NCBI RefSeq assembly: GCF_015832195.1
Contig: NC_052028.1
Span: 7,421,501-7,485,500 of the forward strand
Direction: 5' to 3'
Origin: Motacilla alba alba
Taxonomy: Eukaryota > Chordata > Aves > Passeriformes > Motacillidae
Length of the DNA: 64,000 nt
This document shows, in pieces, positions 1 to 11,161 of the stretch (positions are counted from its first letter, which is position 1; each line of letters opens with the position of its first letter). A program made the translations under genes and the position numbers. Under the pieces are notes generated by a model. That model was not told the DNA's origin, did not search any database, and saw only the letters and a list, made by a program, of their open reading frames with translations.

Positions 1-50
1 CAGCAGCACAATATTTTCTCTATGGCAATATTTTTCCACATTGCCTTTAG

Positions 51-66
51 ATGATGCATGCATCAT
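51..66. repeat. Perfect 16-bp palindrome
   Basis: ATGATGCATGCATCAT equals its own reverse complement. It contains an ATGCAT core. It may be a chance palindrome; no function is assigned. Confidence 0.8.
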
Positions 67-162
67 ACCCTGAGTCTGTAGCCAGTCTCACCTCCGGAAT
101 ATTCTGCGACAGTTCATTATTAGGAGACAGTTTTTGGCACTGTTTCTGGTAGAGTTTTCTGT

Positions 163-220
163 TTCACACACACTATTTTCCCACCAATATGAAATCTATT
201 CTCTAAATAGTGTGTGTGAA
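163..220. repeat. Inverted repeat with perfect 16-bp arms
   Basis: TTCACACACACTATTT at 163-178 is matched exactly in reverse complement by AAATAGTGTGTGTGAA at 205-220, with a 26-nt spacer. The arms could form a hairpin or mark the ends of a very small inverted-repeat element. No target-site duplication was recognised. Confidence 0.85.
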
Positions 221-1586
221 TATGCTGCTGTGGGATGGTTTGGTGGGAATTATTTCTTGGCTTGTGATTGTTCTCCTTTGACCAGCACAGTTATCAGCTT
301 TTCAGAGTCTATAAATCTATGAATATGAGTGTGCACATGAAAGGCTGAGGACTAGAAGAAACAACCTCTCTCCTGCAACATTTATTATCATGTCATCCCT
401 TCTAGAAATCTGTCAATCTGTTTGGAACTTCGGTGTAAGAACAAAAGCAATTACACATTTTTATCTCTCCAGTCTAAACTACTATAAGAGCACCCAAATG
501 CTGATTTCTGCAGAGGAATGGAAGTATATCTTGTATTATTATATACTCTTCTGAGAGCCCAACATTTTCATCTGGGGACCTCTTGTGTTTTTTTGGCTGA
601 GGTGTGACAACAGAATGCTTCATAACTTTAGTTAGTGTTAAAAGCTTATCAGGTGCTTTTTCAGTTAGGATCAAAAGATCCTTTTAAAATGGCTTTTTAA
701 ACTCATAGTTATGCTTTTCTTCTGGAATTTTAGGATAAGAATTTTAAAACAGTATTAAAAAATTTAGTTAAGTAGTATTTTCAACAAAATTTAAACAGAT
801 CTGCTCATGAAATTATGAGTTGAGAAACTGATAATTTGATGTGCACAAGGTCTTTTCTCTTTCTGGGCCTCTCAAGCAGGTAGATATGGAAAACCAGATG
901 ACTCTTCTCACATCGCTGAATGATTTGTCCAATTTTGCTGGAAATTTGTAACCTTTCAATGAGTGAGTGTTACCCTCTCATAAGCCCTTGCCAGTGATCT
1001 GAAAGTAGGTTTCAGCCATTTTTAAGCCCTTTGGTTTTTTCAGTAGATAGAGTTTTTCCACTTACGTTAAGGGACAAGGTTTTCACCTGATGCCAGGACA
1101 GCTAATTCCAGCCTTTAATACCTGCCGTGCTTTCACTGCTGGGCTGCCAATGAAATCCATGCCTTTTCCAGCTGTCTTCTATGCTGAATTTCCCCAAACA
1201 GTGAGGGTGAGGGAGGAAGGGTAAAGAATCCAAACTGGTTAAGTAGCATTAGGGTCTGTGTATGTCTAAGAAGTTACTGGTATTTTTTACTCAGCTTTGA
1301 ACTGCAGTTCATCTTAGAAAATCCCACTGAACAAAGGATGGCATATTACTGAGATGTAAAAACTACATAGCTTTTCAGATCTCCATCTCACTGATTGTGT
1401 GATACAAAAGTAAGAATAAAGCCACGTAAAGATCTATGTTACAGAAGGAATGCTCCTATTTCCTGTGATGAATTTTTGATATCATGTAAGTAAATGACAT
1501 CTCTTATCCACAAAGGTATTTTCCCCTTACTTGATGTCAGAAGGAAACCCCCAAGCTGTCCCCTCTGAGGCATCCCACAGTGCTTG

Positions 1587-1666
1587 TGATAACTCAGAGC
1601 ATGCCTTATGCCTTTTCCTATATGAGAAAACTTTCCCTTTCATCTAATATTCAAGGTGCATATATA
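1587..1666 (+). promoter_or_regulatory. Candidate promoter of the IL5-like gene
   Basis: A TATATA box sits at 1661-1666, about 50 bp before the chosen ATG, so transcription should start near 1690. Upstream are a GATAA motif (1588-1592) overlapping an AP-1-like TAACTCA, and TTTCC/GGAAA cores of the kind NFAT uses at T-cell cytokine promoters (1613-1640). The TATA box is clear. The factor sites are only motif matches. Confidence 0.55.
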
Positions 1667-1713
1667 GGCAGCGTATGGTGCATACATCAAACACAGCTTT
1701 CGTTGAACCCAAA

Positions 1714-4023
1714 ATGCTGTTGCTCTATATTTTCTTGGTGAGTGGCTGCTTACCTGGCTCAATGGGAGATGCAGTAGAAGAATTTCAAGCAAAGCTCAAG
1801 GCTCTAGTGGATCTAGCAAACAAAGAGGTGGGTCGTTATCTCTTTTTCTTCATTTCCTATAGTTCTTTTGATGGAAGTATAAAATGAAGTCTGGGTTAGT
1901 TTCAGCTCTAGTTTGTATGTCCTGTATTTTGTTTGTTAAAGTTGAGATGCTCAAGGCACTGCGTGTCAAACTCTCCTCAGAAGCTGGTAATTGTTTCCCC
2001 AAAGGAAGTTCAGAAATAGAAAACCTGATGAAGATGATATGTAGTTCGAGATGTTTAACAATGTGGCAGTCACTTAGAGGAGAAATACCTTCTAACAGTA
2101 TATTCTTTTTAAAAATTTTAGATCTTTCTTCCAGTACCCAAGGGGAAATTTCAGGTAAGACTTTCAAACTTCTTTATTCTGCTGTTGTTAATTATTTGAA
2201 AAATGATGATGCTTTGTAGCAGATTTTGAAGGAAAGAGAGTTAGACTACAAAAAAAGACCAAATCCTACTAAAAGGGGATACATATGCTAAGTTTTCATG
2301 AGCAATTCTGTCAAATTCAGTGAAGCTATGGAATTAAGAACCAGTTCTGTGACCATGGTCTCTGAGACTTGTTTGTACTCCTGCTGAAGGCAATCTCAGG
2401 AGTTCTTGCAGAGAGATTACTTCTGAGGCTGTTCTCAACATTACTGTCTGAGCTGCAGACCCTGAACATCACCTGCTGTCATTTAGAACCAAAGGTGGGT
2501 GAATAGGGTTAGTACCTGAAGTACTAAAATGTTCTTACCTCTTGGCAAACAAACAAGTTGGGTGTTATAAAGCACCATAAAGTTTGTGTCTGAAGAAAGC
2601 GATTTGTTGGTATAAGAAGTTATTTCCCACAATAATAAACCTGTTGATCAGTGGTTTTAGTTTGTGGTCTGCAGATTTCTCAAGTTCTGTCAACTGAGAA
2701 AACGTTCATGAAAAATAATTAAGAACAGCCAGCCTGTTGTTTTAGAGGAAAAAATGTTTAGAGCTTGCAGCTTTAAAGAAGGCTAAGATATAGACAGAGG
2801 GGTACAGTGCTTCTTTCCTGTGTGGGAGGTATAGCTGGGAGAGGGAGTTGGCAGATCTAACATTCTCAGGCTACTCAGTGTGGTTTTGATAAAGTTGCAG
2901 CCCCAGTGGATTTTAGTCTGCCTTTAAAATTCTTTTTCTTGATTTTCCTTAATAACAATTTTTAAAATGTGTTTATTTACTCTCCTGCTGTAGATTTTTT
3001 AATCAAACCCCAGAAAACATAGGAAAGTACCTCTTTCTGTATTTATACAGAATTTCTGTTTCTGCTATGCAAGCAAATAGTTATTGAGTTTATTGAAAGA
3101 TAGAACTCATTTGGCAGAATATAATTTTGCTGTTACTTGTTTTTTTTTTTAGTGCAGTCATGTTCCCTGTCAACTTCAAAGAACCATAGAAGGACTGAAA
3201 GTTTCCTTTAAGAATAATCCAGCAAGAAACCATATTTCTGTGATGGAGAAAAACATGAATCACATAACATCAACTTTAAAGAAAACACATACAGTAAGTT
3301 TCTCATTAATTATTTATAGTCATAGAATCATGGAATGGTTTGGGTTGGAAGGGACCTTAAATCTCATCTAGTTCCAACTCTCCTGGCTGGATTAGGGACA
3401 CCCTAGGTAAAAATTTGAAATTATGTGAATGTACCACTCACTCGTTTTCAAAACATGAGATTAATCATCTCAGCATCCTGGCTGACTAAAGTCAACAGCA
3501 AAATTTTGATGGCATCTCTGCAAAACCACTACAGCACCCTTACTTTTGCAGTGTTGAGCATTATGGCTGCTGCTCAGCAGCGGTTTTACAGGAACTACCT
3601 GAATTCATAGTCCGGATGGAAGTTAGAGTTTCCTAAAAGATGCATCACCTGTAGACAAATCCTGGGACTTGTCATTAGCCAGGACACTAGTGAGAAAAGG
3701 CCCTAAGCCCCATCCAGTAAGCAAAGTCAGCCAGGAAGAAGTATTCCCAGTACTCAAATGTCTTCTCTCTGTTCACTCATGCAGATCTCTCTTTCCTTCT
3801 GATTAAGCATTCCCTTCCTCCACCAACACCTTCTCAGGAATATGTTCTTCTTATTTCCTCCATTATTTTGACTGTTACCTTTTGCTATTTTTTGCTTTTA
3901 TCGTTATTGTAGCAACCCAAGAACAAGATATTCTGTCCAGTGAGAGAACTGACCCTACAAGGAGCCCTGGATCACTTCAAGAGATACTTTGAGAAGGTGA
4001 ACGAGCACTGCTGGGAGTCCTGA
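1714..4023 (+). CDS. KK34: IL5-like secreted four-helix cytokine, probably avian KK34
   Basis: Four coding exons: 1714-1827, 2122-2154, 3153-3293 and 3913-4023 (TGA 4021-4023). All introns are GT-AG and phase 0. The product is 132 residues, close to the 134 of human IL5. Residues 1 to about 18 form a hydrophobic signal peptide, so the protein should be secreted. Exon 1 supplies an amphipathic helix A with acidic residues (E22, E23). Exon 2 is exactly 33 bp, as in IL5, whereas exon 2 is 42 bp in mammalian IL3 and CSF2 (from memory), and it encodes a PVP strand motif like that of IL5. The KNNPA motif in exon 3 is shared with the IL5 gene downstream. Cysteines are C50, C55, C104 and C129; C55 and C104 best match the two dimer cysteines of IL5. 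I chose ATG 1714 because an in-frame ATG at 1675 lies before the expected transcription start. KK34 is known as an IL5-like chicken transcript of gamma-delta T cells. The name here rests on position and architecture, not on an alignment. Confidence 0.82.
3321..3408 (-). mobile_element. CR1 LINE 3' fragment
   Basis: The block starts with CATAGAATCATGGAATGGTT followed by the GGTTGGAAGGGACCTTAAA segment. This is the reverse complement of the CR1 3' end. It lies inside intron 3 of the IL5-like gene and is cut off after about 90 bp. Confidence 0.9.
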
Positions 4024-4260
4024 TGCCAGGTGTTGGCACCCCAAATACTTGGAGACAACTCTTACCCAACACTAGAGCTGGTTCTGATGGAAAACAGAGC
4101 ACCACCAAGAGACAGCACAACTTGAACATGAATGTTTCATATATGAATCGTCAGATATTTATGTCTTGTTGCAATTATTAGCGTATTTATTTAATTTATG
4201 GAGTGCTTCTATATTTTTACTCTAATGTTCAAAGTGATCACGAATAAAAGAACTTAAAAT
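4024..4260 (+). promoter_or_regulatory. KK34: 3' UTR with AU-rich destabilising element and poly(A) signal
   Basis: Four ATTTA pentamers lie at 4157-4161, 4185-4189, 4189-4193 and 4194-4198, followed by AATAAA at 4243-4248. Clustered AUUUA is typical of short-lived cytokine mRNAs and supports this being a real, regulated cytokine gene. Transcript end is expected near 4260-4270, just before an AT-only stretch. Confidence 0.8.
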
Positions 4261-4264
4261 GTCA

Positions 4265-7200
4265 TATATAAAATAATAAAATATTATAATAATATATTAT
4301 ATATATTATTATGTTTTGGAGGTTGTGCACTATAATAACTAGAGTATAAGTCAAGGCTGTAGGAGTGAAATCAAAAAATATACAGATTAAGAGTCAGATC
4401 CATTGATGTGCATTTCTGCAGGCACTTACAAAATTGTCAAATATTTACCACCTGAAGGCAGGAATAAAAAGGAGAGAAAGTGTCTTTTAAATATCTTCAT
4501 AATTAAATTTAAGAACAATGTGTTTCCCTGTAATTCTACAACATAATTGCATTGTGTTATACATGCATGATACACATTCCTTATTTAAGTAAAATATTTA
4601 GTGTGCGAGCATATAATATTTATTTTATTATTACTCCAAATATATTTTCAACCATGGTATCTTCACATTTTGTAGTAGAGTCAGGAATTAGTGTTGTTGG
4701 CTCAGTGACAAGCCAAAACAAAACCCTGAGAGGGTCTGTGGGTTATTGCCGTAGAAATACAGTGATATTATCAAACAGACACAGTGGTTGTAGCAAAGCT
4801 TGTCTAATTTAGGCTGGATTGGTTTGTTTGGTTTTTCTTCTCAGGACTGCCTAAAGCTGTATTTTTATGAAGTGAAGGCTTGATTACAAGTCACTTTTCC
4901 TAAATAAAAATATGGCATTTTTCTAGAACCTGAAGTGTCAGAAGAAAACAACATTTTGCTAGTGTATGGAAGTATTCCCTGAATTCCAAATGAAATGCTG
5001 TTGATTCACGGAGCTGGCTTTTGGGGCATGAAACAGTTTTAAGACCTGCCCAGCTAGACATTGTTTAACTTCTAAGTGAAAAATACTTGGCATAGATGTA
5101 TTTTTGGGAAGTTCTCTACTGAAATAAACAATAGGATTAAGTAATCAAGCAAAGCTATGTCCAAGGACCCATCCGGTTTGTGATGATTGTAGCAGAGAGA
5201 CACGATTTTACGAGAAACCAAAGGGTGCACATGGAAGAGATTCCCATCATGGTGACTGAGAAAAGCTGTGATAAATCCAGACATTGGTTTTTGCAGTGTG
5301 ATGGTGGCTAATCCAGTCAGTGTTGAAACTAATAAATCTTCTCCAGAGCAAAGAGTGGTAATGAGGAAACCTGGAGAACGCTGTCCCACAAAACCAAGCC
5401 CACGTCATTAGTCACTGCTGGAGGCTTAGCAAGAGCAGACAAGAGCAAAACAATGAACATTGGATGAGCAAACATGAATAGCCATCTCTCTAAACAGGGC
5501 CCTTCTGACACAGCTCTCAAGGAGTCAAAAATGCATCCAGAGAAACACAGGAAGTAGGCAAACCTGTCTCACACAGAGGAGATATTTAAGTACTTCAACA
5601 TCACCTCTCACAAGTAACTGTAAATGATGTACAGCTGCTAAAATTGAGGCAAGACTGGGAAACATCACTTTTTTCCAGTGTTGTATGTTTCACTCCATCT
5701 TTCTGCATAAAACTGAAAAGTAGGAGCAAAGGCAGGATTTTACCACAAAGTTTGCAGAAGCTCTATAATCTTAGTCAAAACAAACCCCTTTCAACCAACC
5801 ATTGCTGAGCAATTGTAATATTAACACAGGTCATGCTAAGAACTCATCTTTCCTTCCAAAACATTCCAAAACCTGCTAAAAGTGTGAGCTATAATGTGCT
5901 GTACCTTTACTGGGGACAATGCTGCTCACCCACACCATGCTAAACCTCACAAGACAAGCACAGAGAAATGCTACACTAAGTGCTTAAATGACCAGACTGG
6001 AGTTTAATTAGCTAATTAAGCAAAAGACATGTCTAATTACAATTATGCAACTTTGCATAAGCTCAGTTCATACTTTAAAGTGCATTTATTCACTATTCCA
6101 TCTCTTTACCTTGTGGTGGGTCCATCCACGGAGCAAAATCTCTTTTCTTTCCATTTTGTTTTCTGGAAGTGTTTTCCTGCATTAACACAGGTTAACAGAG
6201 TTTGGAGCACATGTAATTCCTGTTTTATGTCCTGTGCTCTTCAGGAATAGCAGTGCCAGGATTATAAAACAATTTAGTAGCCTGAGTGGCAGAAATGGAT
6301 TTTTAGTGTGCTGCCAGCATGGTGTATTATCCATTTACCATGCTGCCAGCCTATTGAAAAGTCATTTCAAAGAAGAAAAGGAAGGTGGTCTTTCAAACCA
6401 GAGTCATCCAGGCACATAAAAGATGTTTTTAGGAGCCCTGGCAGGGAAAGGCTGCACACATAAGAGCAAAGAAAGTTGCAAGATTGGCTGTACAAACTTT
6501 AAAATTCACATGCAATATACACAATGCTGTTTACCCTGTGAGTGAAAAGCCTTTTAAGACTTTCATTTTCAGTATATATAAGCAAAACATCCACCCAAAC
6601 TAGGCAGAGTCTGCTCTCAGGAAGGTCTCACTGAGTGCAGAGGGCACCTGGCACCGAGGCAGGCTCCTGCTGCAGGGTGTGACCCTGGGGGAACTGAAAC
6701 CCAGGACATCACTGACACCGTAAAAATCAGAAAACAATAAAACATTTAAGGACAAATATACAGAGTGGTTTAGGCTGAAAAACTCATAATCACAGGTTTC
6801 TGAGCTCCTACAATTTTCATTTTCTGGTGAGGGAAGCCAAAGGATTTTAGAAAACAGAAGAGATGCCAGAAAACAGCTGCCAGAAGGAAATCCTGAGATC
6901 TGAAGCAATAAGCATCCCACCACTGTTCTTCTGCCTTGGCACTTCAGGGAGATACATGACAATGAATTTGGGTTTTTTTTTAAATATTCCACTATTCTGG
7001 CTACCATTCCACTGGCATTTTCCATGGTGCTTAAAAGCTTTCTAATACAGTCTGGGCCAGCCAGCAGTTGTGCATTTGCTCCAGCCCAGGGCAGAGAGCG
7101 AGCAGGAGATGACATCCACATTTTATCTGAATTTTGAGCAACAATTCCCTTCATTGTCTTTTCTCTTCTGCCTTTATTTTTCACTACAGGAAGCATCCCA

Positions 7201-9750
7201 TTTTGTGCAACAGCTCAGTCAAGCTGGTCTTAGAACAGGATCTGACAGGTCCCCACAGATGGCAGTGTCCAGTGCTAAAAGGGAGATGTGCAAAAACTGG
7301 CCAGATATTGCACACATTGTTTCCAGAAAGCAGTCCCTCCCACAGACTGTCACAGAGCTGTAAATAAAATTTCTCCCAACATCCTATTTCCCAGGAAAAG
7401 TTTTCATTTCATGTAATTTAGGTCAAAATTAGTCTTCCCCAAATTTCACAATCTCCCTGGTTTGTAAGTGGCCTTTATAGAATCACCAGGGCACTTTAGG
7501 ACAGAGATGCTTCAGGAGCACACTACTTTGGGATGCAAGAACTAAGTCCAGGCATTTATCTTTGCTGCCTTTTGTAGGAAGCAGGAATTCTGCTCTTTGC
7601 TAAAGCATCCAGATATGCATGTGCACCTTGCTGTATCAGCCACCCTCACAAGGGGCATGTACTGCTGGAAGGCAGCAAAAAGCTAAAAAATCGTTCATTA
7701 AATATGATGAATATGACTTTCTTCTAGTGACCTGCTTTTTGCTTTCACCTGGTTCTCTCCATTACTGTCTGTTACAAATGAGAGTATCACTAAAGATTAA
7801 AACAGGTTCTACAACCTGAGGAGATTGGATGAGTTTGGGGATCAGAAAACTTGTCAGGATAAGAGAAAACTCCATTTCAAATCCTTGGCTTTAAGCTAAG
7901 CGCCACAGCACAAAATACTGAAACATAACCATGTGAGAAAGCATTCCAGAGCATCTCTGCAGGAGTTGTTCCCTGGTTCCCAGAAATTTCCATTTTCTTG
8001 AGCCTTGCAGGCTAGGGAGGCACAAGATTACTGCACCATAGCAGTGCTGCATTTTGTACTCACACCAGTAAAAAACCTTATCTCAATATTGTAACTTCAC
8101 ATGCATCTACATGGAAGAGCAAAACCAGCTCCTACGAAGAGTTGCAGCTCAGTTCTTACAAGGCATTCTCTGAGTCCATCAGCCTCATGCAGGCACATAC
8201 CTGCAGGAATCAGCAGCCTTTCTTGACTCAAAGAAGCCCTTGCCTGGGATGATCCCAGCTGGCATCAGCAGCACCTTGCACAGCCTTTAGGATAACTTTA
8301 TTTTCACACTCAGCAGAATCTGGTTATTTTCTTAAATAATATTCCTAAACCAGATCTAATATGAGCACTTACCATACCCTGACTCCCACCGTAACACCTT
8401 TTTCATTAGTATCAAAAGTCATGAATTAACTGACTAGATTATTTACTCACTTCCATCCTCCTGATCATTCAAAATTGAAATAGAGACACTTTGGACAAAT
8501 CCAGCAGTGTGGATTTCCACTTGCTGTCTGTTACTCTAGTCTCCAAGGTTTCTTCTGAAATATTTTCTTTGCTTATTCTCATTCCTATTCCTACCAAATC
8601 TATTCATGTTTGTGGTGCCTTCACTCTGCTCCCACTCCCAGATCAGACGAATTCGAGAACTGTAAGTACCAGAGTTTACAGTATTGAGGTCAGGACCTGT
8701 TGCTTACATTGCCCTATTTTTTTCTTACATCTTTCTTCAGCTTCTTAACCCTGAATTCATGTTAAAAACAAAACCCCAAACCATCAGTACAATAATGAAC
8801 CTCTCAGGAGATGGGACTATGATTTTTGTAGGGGCACTGTGCCAGCTTAGAAAGAAAAAAGGCACTTGAGCAGTTCTATTAACTCAAGTAAAATAGGGAA
8901 AAAAGTGAAATAAAAGGAAAAATACCTGCGTTGAGAAATAAGTGGTTTTGGAATATGTCAGAAGCAGAGAGAGTGGTAAAATAGCAAGCAGTGAAGGACC
9001 AATCTTGTTCCTTTGGAGCTGGGAAAAGCTGAAAGTTCAGCTCATGCTAGTGTAGTATTTAACAAAAATACTCTGAATTCCTTGGAACTGGGAATTAGCT
9101 CCTGCAGACTAATTTTATCAAGGGGAAAAGAACATTCATACAGGTCATACAAAGTTCTGGGACAGTGCTGGGATTCTGCAGAAGTGCCTGCAAATACCAA
9201 ATGCAAGAGAGGGAAGAAAAGAAAAAGCCTGAGACAAGATGTGTCGGCGGTTGAGCCAGCCAGGAATGGAATTGGAGACAGATGTGCTCTCCGCGCTAAG
9301 CGGCCCCGGCGTGGGGAGCTCTGAGCTGGGGGACACAGCAGTGCCCAGCAGCCCCATGGGCAATCCTTTGCAGTGGGGACAGGAAACATCATGCTACCAT
9401 GGATGGGCCAACTGTTGGCCAAGGAAAAGGTGAAAAAAGTGGGGTTTTCCAACAAACCTTGAGATGAAACCTTGAGTTGCCCTCAGAGGTCTCTAATGGT
9501 GAGGTGGAACATCAGCCTGGCTGGCAGTGCAGCCCAGGTACCACGCAAAGGGGAGAGGAGGCTTTGCCTGCAAGCCAGTATGAGTTTGAAAGAGACCAAA
9601 GGAAGCAAGCTGGGAAACACAGAAAACACAGGGGGCCAAGAGTGGGTCTTACTCTTTTCAGTTTTATGGCTTAAAATTCAGCCCAAGGGCAGCTGGTAGT
9701 GCCAGGCAGGTTCTTTGCCTTTGCGTCTCCCAGAGATGCACTTATGTAGA
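4265..9750. other. Intergenic region between the IL5-like gene and IL5, left part
   Basis: AT-rich sequence with short random open frames. I recognise no exon, RNA gene or repeat family here. The longest frame (minus strand, 7196-6600) has no recognisable domain. In mammals this locus carries Th2 enhancers, but nothing in the sequence lets me place one. Confidence 0.5.
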
Positions 9751-9754
9751 GTCC

Positions 9755-9965
9755 ACAAAATCAGAGTTGTTTGAATTGGAAGGAGCCTTAAAGACCATCT
9801 AGTTCCAAACCCCTTGCCAGGAGCAGGGACACCTTCCACTAGACCAGCTTGCTCAGACCCCCACCCAAGCTTGGTCTTGCACTTCCAGGGATGAGGTTTT
9901 TCCAGACAATCTGTTCCAATGTTTTACCTCCTCGTTGTAAAGTTTTTTCCTTATTACTTGCCACA
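9755..9965 (-). mobile_element. CR1 LINE 3' fragment, diverged
   Basis: The usual CR1 order is visible in reverse complement: TTGGAAGGAGCCTTAAAGA, GGGACACCTTCCACTAGACC, ACTTCCAGGGATGAGG and CTGTTCCAATG. The 3'-terminal repeat is degraded. Confidence 0.85.
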
Positions 9966-10915
9966 TTCCTACAAGGATTATGATCCTCAGAGCTGTGTGA
10001 TGAGAAAGCTCTACAGATAAGTGTGGAGTGTGGAAAAACCCCTCATCTTGTTAGAGAGGACAAACGGATACAGCAAAGCAGGCAGCAGCCAGATGCAGGT
10101 TAGCTTTAGCTAAGCCACATAACCACTACTGAGTTTTGACTTCCCCAATTCAAAGTATTTAGATATTGAGATGCTTACTCTGAAATGCTGTGGCATCAGA
10201 CCCCACGAGTGGAGCCAGCGGATCTGCAGCCACCACGGCTGCTGCCTTCCATTCTGTAAAACAACATCATACCTTTTCAAAAGAAGGTAAATGGGCTTGC
10301 CAGCTTTCTCTCCAGGAAAGAGGGAAACACAAGTCATTGGCTGATTTGGCCAAGTAACACACCACAATGCCCTCAATTAATGAAGACCTCAGACTGGAGC
10401 CTCACAAACCTGGTGGGCTTCCCCTTTCTCAGCTGCTGGCCAGAGAATGGGGCAGTCAGGGCACACTGTCCTGATACAAAATCAGCTCTTGGGCACCAAC
10501 TGTGCCCATGAGGTCTGGCCTGATGAACTCAAGACACCCTGCATCCCTCCTTCCCACCCAAAAAGGGCCACTTTGCTGTGTCCATCCCCAGGGCCACTCT
10601 GGTGCTCCAGGGCAGTGGCTTCTCCTGCTGTAAATTAATTAACTCTTACAGAATGCCTACATTTTGTCAAAATTTTGCCACCAATATCGGACAAGTGATG
10701 CAATTTTTCCTTTGTGGGCAATGGGCCACATATTTTCCATGGGGTTTTGTTGGGGTTTTTTCCTTAGACCAGTCTTTTTCCTATTGTCTAGCTCATAATT
10801 ACACTCTGTGAACAAAGAAATTTTGATTTCTAGAGAAGTGCTGTGGAGATGATAACTGCTTGGTCATGCTTTGGGTCATCCTATGCTTTAATAATTTTCA
10901 TGTCGAAAAGCCACT
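9966..10915. other. Non-coding DNA upstream of IL5
   Basis: No exon, RNA gene or repeat recognised. Short open frames only. Confidence 0.5.
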
Positions 10916-11161
10916 CATTATATATTTGTTATCTACTTTCCATGGAAAAGCTGACGGGGTAAGGAGGCTGTCCCAAGGTTAAACACCAAATTTACTGGAA
11001 CCTTTCTCTTCCAGAAAATCTCAATGAATGTGTTTTTTTTTTCCTTTTTTTTTTTTAAGCAGTTTTAAATTCAACCTAAACAATTACTTCCTTGTAGAGA
11101 CCATAAAATGATAGAGGACTGGTCCACAACCTCTTACAGGTTCTCTGATCACATCAGCAGG
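10916..11161 (+). promoter_or_regulatory. IL5: Candidate IL5 promoter region
   Basis: A TTATCT (GATA) motif at 10929-10934 lies next to TTTCCATGGAAAA (10938-10950), which holds two back-to-back NFAT-type GGAAA cores. GATA3 and NFAT drive mammalian IL5, so the pair is plausible. The only TATA-like element close to the start is CATAAAA at 11102-11108, 54 bp before the ATG. A long T tract (about 11033-11056) precedes it. Confidence 0.45.

Larger units (their letters stand above)
1..1586. other. Intergenic DNA left of the IL5-like gene
   Basis: I see no exon in this AT-rich stretch. Open frames are short and lack coding character. Two small symmetric sequences near the left end are listed separately. 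By mammalian synteny RAD50 should lie beyond the left edge, but no RAD50 exon is visible here. Confidence 0.6.

Noticed and set aside
3156..3293. Alternative exon 3 acceptor TGCAG ending at 3156 in the IL5-like gene
   Set aside because: It shifts the frame and reaches a stop within about 20 codons, while the AG at 3151-3152 keeps the frame and both IL5-type cysteines.
6600..7196. 198-codon minus-strand open frame
   Set aside because: No recognisable domain, no signal peptide or splice context; an overlapping plus-strand frame is equally long locally.
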